Origin: Pseudopithomyces maydicus
Lineage: Eukaryota; Ascomycota; Dothideomycetes; Pleosporales; Didymosphaeriaceae
Assembly (NCBI GenBank): GCA_026873275.1
Contig: JANTUC010000008.1
Coordinates: 186,001 to 250,000, forward strand
Reading direction: 5' to 3'
DNA length: 64,000 bases
This document shows, in pieces, positions 1 through 10,724 of the stretch. The notes beneath the pieces were generated by a model, which saw only the letters and a program-made list of their open reading frames with translations, searched no databases and was not told where the DNA came from. Position 1 is the first letter of the stretch. Every line of letters begins with the position of its first letter. A program made the position numbers and the translations under genes.

Positions 1-565
1 GCATGCACGCCCCCCACAAAAACCGCAGCAGCAACAGCCCCAATCCGCCTCAAGCGCCTGACGGGCGCATCGCAGAAACGCGCCTTCTCGCCCATGCCGC
101 ATCCGCAGAATTTGTTCTTGCCTCCGTCATCTTCTTCTTCTTCTTCACCATCTCCTTCTACTTTGACGTCGTCTTCAAAGTCAAAGTCGGGATCGGGCTC
201 AGCAGGCCCCGCGGCCATGGCCCTCGCAGGCACGCACTTCACGTCTGCGCTGATCCGGCGCACGGCTGAGATCGTGCTGGGTCCGCCGGCGCATTTGGTG
301 AGCTTGATGTTGAGGATTGCGGAGAGGGTGAGGGATGGGGGGTTTGGGGTTGCGTTGGGGTTTGGGACGTATCGATTGAGGGGAGGGGGAGGGGAAGGAG
401 GAGAGGGTTCCCGGGGGGTGGTTTTCAGAGGATGAGGGGGAGGGGGAGGATGGTGAGGAGGACGAGGACGACTGGGGGGAGATGGAGATGGATGATTTTG
501 GGATTCCGTTGAGGGGGTGGGAGAGTAGGGAGCAGAGTCGGGTGAGGAGGGAGGCGGTTGATTGA
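1..565 (+). CDS. 3' end of an unrecognised protein with acidic C-terminus (partial)
   Basis: Frame 1 is open from the window edge to a stop at 433-435. It has a serine-rich stretch and then a hydrophobic/basic part (LIRRTAEIVLGPPAHLV). A second frame (codons at 2 mod 3) is open from about 380 to a stop at 563-565 and encodes a Glu/Asp-rich tail (EDEDDWGEMEMDDFG) that looks like real coding sequence. The two must be joined by an intron or an indel. A GTGAGG donor at 328 with an AG at 429-430 would keep phase, but I see no branch site. The alternative is a length error in the G-runs at 379-418. The 5' part lies outside the window. I do not recognise the family. The strand choice rests on the open frame and the acidic tail. 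Confidence 0.45.
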
Positions 566-619
566 GGGAGGCGGTTGATTGAGGGAGGCGGTTGATTGAG
601 GGAGGCGGTTGATTGAGGG
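552..619 (+). repeat. 17-bp tandem repeat, 4 copies
   Basis: The unit AGGCGGTTGATTGAGGG occurs four times end to end (552-568, 569-585, 586-602, 603-619). The first copy contains the TGA that ends the acidic C-terminal frame, so the array forms the start of the 3' UTR. A GTGG/GTGA-rich stretch follows. Confidence 0.9.
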
Positions 620-1229
620 AGTGGGTGGGTGAGTGGGTGAGTGAGATACCAGGTGGGATGCGACAAGATGGTGCGAGACGATACCAGTTCCTTTCAGCGT
701 TGCATGCCGAGGAGCACTGCTTGCTGGATGCGATGCGATACATCCATCCATCCAAACGTCCGACGACGGCCTTGATTTCCTTTGTACTCTCTCTCCTTTT
801 CTTTTCCTTTCCGTTCCTTTCTGTTCTTTTTGGATTCTAACACCACCGGAATTGCATTGTAGGTCTCTTGTAATATTAGATTGGTTGACTGTTGGGAGAA
901 GCGAGGAGAGGAGAGGAGGCGTGAGAGAATGGTTGGGTAGATAGGGTATATATATACTGTCTAGAGCAGTGTATCGTGGTTTAGTATGGTGTAGTGTAGT
1001 GTAGTGTAAGCAATATCACGGCCGCCACTTATGAGTGTGAGCGCGATGGCGATAGATACATCTGAAGCTTTTAATACGCATATAAAATTATATCCATCTC
1101 TGTCCGTCTACCCATCTATTCGTCCATCCATACATCCATCCCTCTAACAAACCAACCATATATACATCCCGCCGTAACAATTCACCACACACATACATAC
1201 ATATATGCACATATATGCACATATAAGCT

Positions 1230-1320
1230 GTCCAGTGGGGAGACACTCTTTTTACCAACCATTTTTGACGCCATCGCGTTGAGTTAACTCGACACCTTTT
1301 TACCATTTTACAAAACATAC
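1230..1320 (+). repeat. Dispersed ~90-bp element, copy 1
   Basis: It begins GTCCAGTGGGGAGACACTCT, contains the blocks ACGCC and CTCGACACC, and ends near AAACATAC. It aligns along its length with 2225-2310 at roughly 80 percent by eye, with small indels and mostly transition differences. It has no coding potential. Confidence 0.75.
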
Positions 1321-1742
1321 ACACACATATGTATCAGTAAGCCAGTACACCCAAGCAAGACCCTGCGATGGTAGGTACCAATAAAGCGTAGAACGCCTAC
1401 AGATCTACATACATATATATTAAAGCAAAATAAACTGTTAAACGTAAATAGATAAGAGGGTAACCAACTAGCTGAGCACTCCTTCTCGATGGAGCTGTTG
1501 CGTGGAGCTGGCCTGAGGTGGTGTTGATATGATACATCCAGGTTCTTCCGGCGATGATATGATTGGATGGAGGGGGAAAGGGGGTTTGAAGGGGGTTTGA
1601 AGAAGGGATGCAGGGTGTGCGGGAGGCTGGGAGGCTGGGAGGCTGGGGGATGATGGGGTGGAGAGGGGATTTGGGGATTTAGGAATTTGTGTTTTGTTTT
1701 GTTTTGTTTTTGGGAAAAAGGGAGAAGCTGGGTGTGGAGAGG

Positions 1743-1904
1743 GGATTTAGTAGTTTGGTAGGGGATTGGTGGAGGGCTGTTGTGTGGGGAACGGCGGTTT
1801 AGTCTTGGGGAGAGGATGATAGATGGGATTGGACTTGGGGATTTAGTAGTTTGGTATGCGGTGGGGATGTGGTTAGGTGGGGGAAGGCAATTTAGTCTTG
1901 GGGA
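1743..1904 (+). repeat. Imperfect tandem duplication, period 93-96 bp
   Basis: The block GGATTTAGTAGTTTGGTA is at 1743-1760 and again at 1839-1856. TTTAGTCTTGGGGA is at 1798-1811 and again at 1891-1904. The two ~93-bp units are diverged between these anchors. The sequence is G-rich and non-coding. Confidence 0.75.
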
Positions 1905-2224
1905 TGGGAAGGGTTGGGGGTGGAGTACGTATGTGCTGGGTGGATGGTGGTGGAATGGGGAAGTGTTGAGAAAAGAACAATACAAAGGTCGATTCATAGC
2001 TTATAATCACGTAGGTAATATGATTAGTTAATCCGACCATGTGATATTATTTAGTTTCTACGTATATAATTCTAGCTTCCTACTAGGAACTTAGAGGAGC
2101 GAAATATGACTTTTGTTTACTAAAACTACTGGCTCTCAACTCCACAGGAAGGTATCTGGTGCTACGCCCTAATAGTAACTATATAATAATTCGACTTCTT
2201 TTTCATGCGCTATATTTTTCCACT

Positions 2225-2310
2225 ATCCAGTGAGGAGACACTCTTTTTTCCAACAACTTTTTACGCCGTTGTGTTGACTCGACACCCTTTTACCATTACA
2301 CAAATCATAC
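2225..2310 (+). repeat. Dispersed ~90-bp element, copy 2
   Basis: This is the second copy of the element at 1230-1320. It starts ATCCAGTGAGGAGACACTCT and ends CAAATCATAC. It lies about 280 bp upstream of the HET gene, so it may sit in that gene's promoter. Identity drops at both ends at the same place as copy 1, which marks the element limits. Confidence 0.75.
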
Positions 2311-2588
2311 GTTATTAGTACTGAGAAAGAGAAAGTGTGCATGTGTTTTGGATGCGTTGTTCTACCAAGGGGAGGGTAAATTCCTCGGTACGCCTTTTTA
2401 ATCAAACCGTTGCGTCTGATTCGCGACACTGGCAAGCCTCGTGGCTGTGCGAGAGCGGCTATGGCGGGCGGGTAGCTGACCTTCCTGCAAGCACAGCCCA
2501 TATAGCAGCCTGTGGTATTCGCGCCTTTTAACGATTTATTCACTCTCACAATACACCCGCGAGTTCTTCCATTCTTTCCATCGTGATA

Positions 2589-4154
2589 ATGGGGTCTGTA
2601 CACACCAACGCTCCGGATGACGAGCAAAGCTTCCATTACCAACCACTCGCTAACCCTGGCTCCTCCATACGGCTTATCGAGATTGACCCCGACACCTCAT
2701 CGAATGGCTCCATTCAGATCAGACTGCTCGAATCGCCTTTGACAGAGGATTACACATGCCTCTCCTATGTGTGGGGACCAGAGACTGTTCAGCACTTCCC
2801 GATTATCGTCAATGGCGAGACCCTCAACGTGCGCCAGAATTTGCATGACTTTTTATGTATCGCGAGGTTGAAGTACCCGAGACGAAAACTCTGGATTGAT
2901 GCGATTTGCATAAATCAGGCCGATACGAATGAACGGAATCACCAGGTGCAGCAGATGGGAGAAATTTATTCGGGGGCAAGAGAGGTCATTGCATGGCTGG
3001 GGGATGATCCGGGAGCGGCACGGTTCATACCTCGTATCAACTCCAAACTCCGCCATTTTGTCAAGTTGTTGCCTGCGGATATCTATGTGAATCATCTCTA
3101 TAATTTGGTCTATTTTCTCCCGTGGAGGCTTTTTTCTTTGATAAATCTCTTCATTATGGGTAGATCCTACCTTTTGACTGCAATTTGGGAATACTGGGAC
3201 CGCGTATGGGTAACACAAGAGGTGACCTTGGCAAAAAACGTGCGTCTATTGATACATGACGCAGAACTGGAATTGTCGGCTTTGACACCTTCAGATTTGC
3301 GATACCTCCAGATGCCGATGACAAATAACTCACTTGTCCAAATACACACCACACATACGCAATATCACAACAGTCACGAACAGTACCTCGTAAAGCTCCT
3401 CTCTGACTATGAAGACAAAAAGTGCTCAGTGGAGCGAGATCGCATATTTTCGCTCTTGGCAATCTGTGCCGAGAAAGAAGATTTGAAGGTCGATTACAAC
3501 CTCTCCGAAGAGAAACTCATCAGCAACGTTCTACGTGCCTCGCGTCTCACGCCTTGTCTCTGTTCCGCACACGTGGTATCTCGGGGCATCCGCGTCGACC
3601 CGATCCCGGAGCGAAATCTCAAGTCGCAATATTTCGTCAAGTTTACTGTACAAGCCACGGATGTGCACACGTATCGAGCTAAGAAGCGTAAATTGCCGTC
3701 CTGTTGCTCGGCTTTCTCGAACAAACCTTCCACAGAGCAAGCCGATGGTCAGATCTTTTGTCTGCAAAACATCTGCCCCCTAATGATATGGCATCTACTC
3801 CTGGTATCCGATGGTCCAGAAAAACACTTAGTAAAAGAGATCACGTCTGTCCATCGCGATAAAAGGTCGACAAGCATTCCTCTAGGGGAAAATGGCGGAT
3901 TGGTGGATATCTGTCCCTCCCCGCAAGGAGATTCATACACAATTAAGTTCGATCTCAAGATATTGTTGAAATTGCCTACAAGGTCTCTAAAAATAAAGAG
4001 AAGGCGAAGTTATCTGTTGGGAAAACATTTCAGGTATCGCTTTGAACGATTATCTCTTTGCGATGTAGCACAGCAAGTTGGAGGTAATCGCAACGTCGAG
4101 TATTTGGATCTTGAGGCGAAAGATGAAGCAAATGTAGAGGAAGATTTTCCCTAA
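2589..4154 (+). CDS. HET-domain protein (heterokaryon incompatibility family)
   Basis: The protein is 521 residues in a single exon. The open frame extends to a GTG at 2583, but the first ATG (MGSVHT) is at 2589. Three HET-domain landmarks are present in order: CLSYVWG (~57-63), LWIDAICINQ (~101-110) and WDRVWVTQEV (~203-212). HET proteins act in non-self recognition, and overexpression of some triggers cell death; which process this one serves is unknown. The part after ~residue 310 has no domain I recognise and ends in a basic then acidic tail. It is convergent with the feruloyl esterase gene; the two stops are only 76 bp apart, so their 3' UTRs probably overlap. No frameshift is seen. The domain assignment is firm; the biological role is not. 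Confidence 0.85.
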   Translation: MGSVHTNAPDDEQSFHYQPLANPGSSIRLIEIDPDTSSNGSIQIRLLESPLTEDYTCLSYVWGPETVQHFPIIVNGETLNVRQNLHDFLCIARLKYPRRKLWIDAICINQADTNERNHQVQQMGEIYSGAREVIAWLGDDPGAARFIPRINSKLRHFVKLLPADIYVNHLYNLVYFLPWRLFSLINLFIMGRSYLLTAIWEYWDRVWVTQEVTLAKNVRLLIHDAELELSALTPSDLRYLQMPMTNNSLVQIHTTHTQYHNSHEQYLVKLLSDYEDKKCSVERDRIFSLLAICAEKEDLKVDYNLSEEKLISNVLRASRLTPCLCSAHVVSRGIRVDPIPERNLKSQYFVKFTVQATDVHTYRAKKRKLPSCCSAFSNKPSTEQADGQIFCLQNICPLMIWHLLLVSDGPEKHLVKEITSVHRDKRSTSIPLGENGGLVDICPSPQGDSYTIKFDLKILLKLPTRSLKIKRRRSYLLGKHFRYRFERLSLCDVAQQVGGNRNVEYLDLEAKDEANVEEDFP

Positions 4155-4230
4155 GAACTCGGAACTTTACATGACCGTCCAAGCAACCTTTGGCGTATGC
4201 TTTGGGTCTACTATATACACTACACCGACA

Positions 4231-5106
4231 TCAAGACGACGACGATACGACACTATTGAAGAATGCCCAAACCTCCGGACCAACCCACGACGCCTCGCCG
4301 TTCTCCTCAGGAGCAGGCTTATCAGCAGCCGCCTGAATATGCCCACCATCATGCGCCGCCCACTTCACCGGATAACCAGCCCTGCACCCCGTAGCAGCCG
4401 TCGTAATATGCGTCCTCGAACCAGACGCCGGCTCCTTCGCCCCAGCCAAAGACCCACACCCATTATTCTTGATGAACCGATCCCGCATCGACCTCCCCCC
4501 AGCAATATTCAACGTCCCATCCTTAATCCCATGAATCCCAAAATACGCAATAGGCGCATTTCCCCCATCGCACCCACTCAGCACTCCCCCCGCGATGACC
4601 GCAACCCCTCGAAACTGCGCCGCGCGCGCACACGCTATCGCATAGGTCATCGAACCCCCGTACGAGAACCCAATCGAGAACCTCTGCGCCTGATCCACGC
4701 ACAGCCCGCCTTCGATGTAGCTATTCATCGCATCGATGAACTTGAGATCCGAGGCCCCGCTGTTGGGCCACCCTCCATTGAGCCCCTGCGGCGCTACGAA
4801 TATGGCAGTCTCGTTCGCGACCACCTGCAAGCCGTAGTATTTCCAGTTCTTGGACCCCGTGTCGCCGCCGTTGGCGACCTGGTCCATGCGTCCGCCTACC
4901 CAGTGGAGGCCATAGATGAGCTTGTAGCCCTTGGAGGACTGGTAGTTCTGGGGCACGCGGATGGTGAATTGGCGCTGGGTGCCGTCTACGGTGATGGTTT
5001 TGACGCCTGAGGTTATGGTGGGGGCCTTGTTGCAGCCGGAGCTAAGGGCTGCCGTGGCGGCGCCAAAGAAGGTGGAAGAGGCGAGGAGGAGAGTGGAGAA
5101 AAGCAT
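4231..5106 (-). CDS. faeC: Secreted feruloyl esterase, type C/D (carbohydrate esterase)
   Basis: The protein is 291 residues, intronless, starting at an ATG at 5106-5104. A signal peptide covers roughly residues 1-19 (LFSTLLLASSTFFGAATA). The nucleophile elbow is GFSYGGS (Ser ~148). The probable acid is the Asp in IHGIKDG (~196) and the histidine lies in AHDGGH (~256). Cysteine placement (SGCNKAP, GGLCVD, SGCDGG, NGCG, TGCRAG) fits the short fungal FAE-C type without a cellulose-binding module. The family releases ferulic and related acids ester-linked to plant cell-wall arabinoxylan and pectin, outside the cell. The tail ends in a short Ser run. The family assignment is strong. The substrate subtype is inferred from length and motifs only. 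Confidence 0.85.
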   Translation of the reverse strand: MLFSTLLLASSTFFGAATAALSSGCNKAPTITSGVKTITVDGTQRQFTIRVPQNYQSSKGYKLIYGLHWVGGRMDQVANGGDTGSKNWKYYGLQVVANETAIFVAPQGLNGGWPNSGASDLKFIDAMNSYIEGGLCVDQAQRFSIGFSYGGSMTYAIACARAAQFRGVAVIAGGVLSGCDGGNAPIAYFGIHGIKDGTLNIAGGRSMRDRFIKNNGCGSLAGAKEPASGSRTHITTAATGCRAGYPVKWAAHDGGHIQAAADKPAPEENGEASWVGPEVWAFFNSVVSSSS

Positions 5107-7306
5107 GACTGGTGGGGATAAAGGGGAGATTGGGGTGAAAAAAGAAGATGGGGAGGTTTTGTGGGCATGATCTTATACCGGTAGGAACGAGCGGGTAAAA
5201 CAAACCCATTCAAAGTACGGTATAGGATACCCCATTAATAAGAGCACGAGAGCGGAGATTTCTCCGCAATTCTCTGTGTGAAACAACCTTGTTAGCACGT
5301 GCATTTCTCCGCAGTTGGCAGGGTGGTTGCTAGTGCTGGATCGCCGCATGCGTGTAGTCGGGGTGCAAAAGAGGTGGAAAAATTACGATCCTGGTATTGG
5401 TATAAAGGAACCTAGCTATATAGTTATGTTAATTCGGCTAAGAATGTGATTGATTCCCGGGTAATGCGCAAATAGTGGAGTAGCGCGACCTAGTTGAGAC
5501 GTTGGTTACCTATTCTACCGATGTTGTATATAGCCGTGGTGATATTGATCGTGGATCATTGACTAACACGGTAACTAGACCCTTCAGTGGATTCAATTGA
5601 TATGAAGGAATCGTGGTTAGACTTGACGAGTTTAACAGGTGTAATGATGTTTAGACTTGTTGGATGAAGAGTGTAGGTGGAAAGGAGGAGGAGCGCACAG
5701 ATCCGCTAACTGTGGTAACCACATCAAGCATCTCACAACTAAGTAAAGTCCTAATAGCATCATTTTAATTTATTATCAGGTTCGCGGAAGAATATACCAA
5801 CCATTTACTTCGTGTACGCCAAGGGTGGGAACTCAATAGTCAGTTCAATCGGAATTTTGAAGCATACATCAACTTCTTGTTGACACAAGGAGATGGGGTG
5901 CGGCTGGCGTCGTGTAATCGAGTAAGTATCCCGTATCCCCTAAATCAGCTATTGATTGGGTCAGCAGGTTTGGTAAGAGTCCTCTTACTTAGATTTTTGT
6001 ATGCCTCGCTCCATGTCTTAGCCTCTATAACTCTTACTGGGATTTTAAAAGCTATGACCTGTATACGGAAGTGTGAAGTTGAGTTTTCCAGGATGTAGCT
6101 GTGATAGTATTTCGGAGCGTAGTGCGCTGGTTCAATTTTTCATGTGTTGACACCGTCTGGGTAAAGTAAAGCACGGTGTTTGCTCTTGTCTGGTTAGTCT
6201 GAAGTAGAACCGGCATAGTATTGAACCGGACACTGCCTCAAACGTATTGCACCGCACGCCAGAAGCCACTGATAACTTTGCTATCGAACGAGCGACAGCA
6301 GCATCTTACCCAGTGCTTCTCTTTCCTGCACCAGCTGTATCCTTCTAGATTTACGACCACTCGCCGTATCTACATATAACATGAATATCTTTCGCCAGAG
6401 TTGTTTGATCTCATCAATAGCTATCTTGAAAACAAAGACGACCGTAAAAATGCTCTTTTGGTCTCCCGAAAGTTTTAAGGAGACTACTCGCAGCGGCGCC
6501 GGATGTGGTGGAGAGTGAGATCATGGCGACCAGATACAGGTCTGCATGGGCAATTCATAAGCATCAAATCAGAAGAGTACGATGGGAGTGTACCTGAGTG
6601 TGTGAACAATCAAGGGTTGACTTATTCGAAAAGTAGCGGGGATTGCGGCATCAGTCTGAACTATCGTGAACCGTTCACCGAGTGGGATCAGCTAAGATGG
6701 TCATAGGTATCTACATGTACCGCCTACGGGCGAAGGATTCAACTCTTCCGCTTTAGTCAATTTCCAAGAATCAACCCCTCACCTCGTAAATATGGCTCAA
6801 TACTCATCGATAGATCAATCCTGTCCTACTGCTTACACAGCAGCCAGGGAAAATACATATGTCCGTACATGAACGAGTGCTAATGTTCGCATGATATCTA
6901 TTCTTACGATTGATTCAAGTATTCCAATGACTGGAGTAGCATCACGTTCGAATATAGAGCAATTTGGAGTGACGTTGACCTACTAACAGTCGACGACAAT
7001 ACAATATGCAGTAAACTAGACCTAGCCAGTAGAGGTAATTACTAGATGTAGATTACGTACAATGCTACTGGTAGTTCTTGGGTTCTTCTATAAGACCGTC
7101 AACACCTTCCTAATACTTAAGCGATGTTCGTGTTCGTCGCTATTATTACCGAAAGAAGTATTGTTTTGCCACTTCGTCTACCCAGCTTAAGCGGCCAATG
7201 ATCTCGAAGATACGATATTTATTCAATGACATTCTCAGTTCGAACATGAGCTCTTAGTAAATCGTCTTTGAATCAGTCTTGTTTGCATACGGTATTCGTT
7301 CATAGC
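5107..7306. other. Intergenic spacer with possible gene relic
   Basis: This is about 2.2 kb between two secreted hydrolase genes. At 5781-5920 there is an exon-like segment preceded by TTATCAG and followed by a good donor (GTAAGT), encoding about 46 residues (AEEYTNHLLRVRQGWELN...). No flanking exons extend it. A short frame at 6503-6706 has no supporting features. The rest holds nothing I can identify. Confidence 0.5.
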
Positions 7307-8470
7307 ATGAAGATGCATTCGCTTCAACTGTGGAGATTTATTAGTTTTGCATCACTCCAATGTTCAGCAATAGCACAGATAAAAATCCCTTCAACTGGGA
7401 CCTATAGCGTCTCAATATCAACGGCCAAACTCACCGATCCTACACGTATCGACCCCTGGGACCCAAACAATGGCACGCGCTCGATCATGACCTCTTTGTT
7501 CTATCCTGTCCCCAGATCATCATGTAGCAAGCATTGTCCGATACCATACATGCCAAGCTTGACTGCCTCAGTTGTTGAGCAGACTGCTGGTCTACCCAAT
7601 GGGACCAACTCCATCTTCCAACTAGAGGTGTGCTGCAAAACCTCGTCTCATCGCCCCAAGCCATCAACCGTTCCACTCGTCATCTTTTCGCACGGCCTCG
7701 GATCCTCTCGTTTCCTGCACAGTGCGCAGATACAAGCCCTTGCCGCATCAGGCTATGCGGTCCTCGCCATCGACCATCCGTACGATGCCGTTGTCGTCGA
7801 ATTCCCTAACGAGGCCCCAGTCTACGGCACGCTGGCCGGGAAAATCGCTTCAAATCCAGGGCTCGTCCCCATCGGCGCTCGGCTGCGTGTCGCAGATGTT
7901 ACTTTTGCTTTGAATGAACTCTCCAAGCGAAGTATAGTCTCTCGGTTCCTTCCTCGTGCGACCTGTGCCTTCAACACCAATCGCGCGACCGTTTTCGGGC
8001 ACTCGTATGGCGGTACAACCTCCATTCTAGCACTGACTAGTGACCATCGTCTGGTTGGTGGTTTCGATATGGACGGTGGTATTCAAGGGTTCAATGAAAG
8101 CAGCAGAACGAATAAGCCTGCCATTTTGGCCGGTACGAGTGTTCACAACAGCACAACTGATAGTTCGTGGAAGACGTTCTGGCCTCGATTGGAGGGCTAT
8201 AAGCGCGAGTTTGATATCCAGAAAACAGGGCACTATGTTTATACAGACGCTCCAGCACTGATCGCGCTGGCCGGGATTACCCCGCCGCCTGCTCTTGGGT
8301 CCCAGCTGGGCGAGCTAGGCAGTAAAAGAGGAAAGTATGTATTTGATGCTATTGTTACGCTACTGAAGGACTTTATGGATTTTGCGTTCAAGGGAGTCGA
8401 GAGCAGTTTGTTGAAGAATCCGGGTTCTATTTTCCCCGAAGTTGAGGAAGTCCAGCATGACCGTCTCTAG
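7307..8470 (+). CDS. Secreted PAF-acetylhydrolase-like lipase (alpha/beta hydrolase)
   Basis: The open frame reaches a TTG at 7268, but the usable start is the ATG at 7307, giving 387 residues, one exon and an N-terminal signal sequence (LWRFISFASLQCSAIAQ). Motifs in order: VIFSHGLGSSR (oxyanion strand, ~126-136), AIDHPYD (~155-160), GHSYGG (nucleophile Ser ~233), FDMDGG (Asp ~254/256) and KTGHY (His ~309). This is the pattern of platelet-activating-factor acetylhydrolase isoform II relatives, which hydrolyse short acyl esters of phospholipids. Fungal secreted members have poorly known substrates. It is separated by only 89 bp from the stop of the convergent DUF7580 gene. The family is confident; the substrate is unknown. 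Confidence 0.85.
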   Translation: MKMHSLQLWRFISFASLQCSAIAQIKIPSTGTYSVSISTAKLTDPTRIDPWDPNNGTRSIMTSLFYPVPRSSCSKHCPIPYMPSLTASVVEQTAGLPNGTNSIFQLEVCCKTSSHRPKPSTVPLVIFSHGLGSSRFLHSAQIQALAASGYAVLAIDHPYDAVVVEFPNEAPVYGTLAGKIASNPGLVPIGARLRVADVTFALNELSKRSIVSRFLPRATCAFNTNRATVFGHSYGGTTSILALTSDHRLVGGFDMDGGIQGFNESSRTNKPAILAGTSVHNSTTDSSWKTFWPRLEGYKREFDIQKTGHYVYTDAPALIALAGITPPPALGSQLGELGSKRGKYVFDAIVTLLKDFMDFAFKGVESSLLKNPGSIFPEVEEVQHDRL

Positions 8471-8559
8471 ATAATTTCGTTTAGATAAAGCTCATTGAGA
8501 AAACTCAGGTTCTTTGATAACTGATAGTGTCTAAGAAATCATCGCAAAAGTGAAACCAT

Positions 8560-9327
8560 TCACACAGAGTTCTCCCATTGCTGTAGTAGCTCTTTCAACG
8601 GCTCCAAGACATACCCAACGTATTCTTCCAGAAAAGCTTCGCTATTCCAATCAGGCTTCTCACCAAATGAGCAATCGATACAACGACGGATCACTTCAGA
8701 CAACCCTTCACCGCATTCTCCCTCGACCTCACTATGCCATTCTTTTGCGGTGCATAGATCAGTGTACTCGTTGGGAATTCCTTGTGGTCCAAGATATTTC
8801 TGGCGAAGCGGAAGTGTCTCCAAGCGTTCATTGAATGTGAGCTCGAGAAGAAGGATCCCGAGATGAAGCAGAGACTGCTTGCACTCTGCCTTTGAGGCCG
8901 GAGTGGTAGAAGGAATTGCAGGGAAATCCTTTCCAACGTAAGGATGCGAGATTTCTGGAGAATCTGAAGAATCTGGGCAGATGAATGTGATGTCCCGCTT
9001 ACTCCAGTTGGAGGGTAGCCAAGGTGTTGGCTGAAGCTGGAGAAGGGTAAAGGCTAGAATGTTAGCGAGGGTGAAACGCTGTTTCCGTGTCATCTTTTGA
9101 CTGTCGTTGAATTCACGACTGTGGTTAGGTAAAAGATCTTCGAGGGTCACGGTGAGGTACTGCTGCTCCAGATTCTTGTGTCTAGCTGGGTAGAAGAGAA
9201 ATCGTGATTGCGGTGCAACCGGAATAAATCCTATACATTCGGCTTTGGATTTCCATCCAGAAATCTCGGAGCAAATATCCTTGATCTCATCTGCAGTAAG
9301 CCTTGTTGATATAGAAGGAATACTAGG

Positions 9328-9360
<33 letters not shown>

Positions 9361-10464
9361 AAAGCGTGCGGTCTTCTTAGACCTTGACGAGAACAGACTC
9401 TTCCGAGCGCTTGGTATCTGGGCAGGCTGACTAGACGAGGGACCAATAGCGGCTGTATCCGTAATTGTCATGCTCTGGAGACTTTGGACCAAAGTTTTGT
9501 TTGTAGGAATCGGAGATGATGCTGGTGCCAGTCTTACTTCACGCTCATGGATTTGCTGCCTCAATTGCAGCAGATTTGCGTTTGTCGAATTTGGTACGAA
9601 GGAACCAGGATTTTCCTGTGAGCTGTATTTGTCTATTCGGACTTCAATTGGTCTGCTTACTCCAGCCGCTTCCAATAGTAAATGGAGGGTTAAAGCACTC
9701 TCGTTCGCTTCACCGTGTCTTTCAAGCAGAAGTCTAGTCTTGTGTGGTGTCGTGCATTTGCATATCCACGTATTGGTAAGACCACTGTAGAGGACCTGGG
9801 AATGGTGTTGCAACGATTGTACTAAACTGATCATGGAAGTTTTGCTACGACGCTTCCTTGATGATCCGAGTTCATCGTTGGAACTCAGCAGTTGTTGTAG
9901 TTCGTCATTATATTTGGCGAGAAGCTTTACATGCTTGAACTTCTTTCGGGAGAAACTGATCCTCAAACGACGCAATTCGTGGTCCCACTTTGAAGCGTCT
10001 CTGTATCCGATCTAAGCAAAAGTGCGTCAGCGCACCTTGCTATGTGGCACTAATACAACTATCAATGGTGCTTAAAGACATACCTGTCCGTCCTCAATGC
10101 CAAGTCGTTCTTCCAGATTACCCAGAGTATCGTTCATCTTGCGACAAATAGCAATATACCATTCATACGAGTGCCCTAGTCTTTTACGAATGTCTCCTTC
10201 AAATGCCGGATCTTGCCAGGCTTGAGGGTTATGTTGATCGAGGAAAGCATGCATCTGCGCGCTAGATGTCACGAACGGGTCGAGGAGCTTCTCAAGGTTC
10301 ATATCAAATCGAGTCTGCTGTGTTCCAAGTTCCTCTATGAAGTTTCCGAACTCCGATTCGAACTTCCACCAGTCCCTCAGTGGCTCGAAACCATCTCGAT
10401 AATGTTCCAGCGCGGAGATGATGAGTGGAAAGCCACCGAGAACAATCCCAGCTATTTCAGCCAT
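8560..10464 (-). CDS. DUF7580-type protein
   Basis: Two exons: 10464-10084 and 10011-8560. The intron 10083-10012 has a GTATGT donor and TTAG acceptor, phase 0, 72 nt. The product is 610 residues. The N-terminus (MAEIAGIVLGGFPLIISALE, then a charged helical region) is typical of a large fungal family with an N-terminal helical signalling-type region and a C-terminal degenerate kinase-like region called DUF7580. That C-terminal region spans about residues 330-600 and contains LANILAFTLLQL, LHLGILLLELTF and CIDCSFG. Between them is a Ser/Pro linker with an Ala-Thr repeat encoded by a hexanucleotide repeat (9329-9358). Function is not established. The family is frequent in incompatibility/NLR-like gene sets, which is inference here. 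It is head-to-head with the broken C2H2-pseudokinase gene; the start codons are 260 bp apart. Confidence 0.8.
9329..9358 (+). repeat. (GTTGCT)n hexanucleotide repeat, 5 units, inside the DUF7580 gene
   Basis: Five perfect units lie in the coding sequence and read as an Ala-Thr dipeptide repeat on the minus strand. Because the unit is six bases, length changes keep the frame and alter the linker by two residues each. Confidence 0.9.
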
Positions 10465-10724
10465 ATCTTATGTATCTTTCTAGGGATTTCGGTGCATTTT
10501 CACACTCTCTGGTATGTTGATGAGGGGTGGAAGGTAATCAGGCTAAGCACTGAAGACGTGCCGAGTGGGGCAATGCCAAGATCAATCGCGTGTTCCTCAG
10601 CCTGATGACTCCATCTTATCGTCGAAGCTCAGTCGTCCGCACCTTATGCTACAACAGATTTCCATATCTTGTGTCCTATGAGTAATCTATATTCTAGATC
10701 TCGCCTCAATCCACCCCTTGCATC

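Larger units (their letters stand above)
566..2588. other. Intergenic spacer, repeat-rich
   Basis: This is about 2 kb without a credible gene. It holds the 17-bp array, CATC/TACATA microsatellites (1090-1220), purine-rich low-complexity sequence (1560-1960), an internal duplication at 1743-1904, and two diverged copies of a ~90-bp element (1230-1320 and 2225-2310). Long proline/serine-rich open frames on the minus strand follow the low-complexity sequence and have no ATG-plus-domain support. Confidence 0.7.

Noticed and set aside
552..619. CRISPR-like array
   Set aside because: The repeats are direct and contiguous, with no spacers, and the genome is fungal.
1308..1997. 229-codon minus-strand frame, Pro/Ser/His-rich
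   Set aside because: It is driven by G/C-rich low complexity on a repeat-bearing spacer, with no domain or signal.
2583..2588. GTG start for the HET gene
   Set aside because: Nuclear genes start at ATG in nearly all cases; the ATG at 2589 is immediately downstream.
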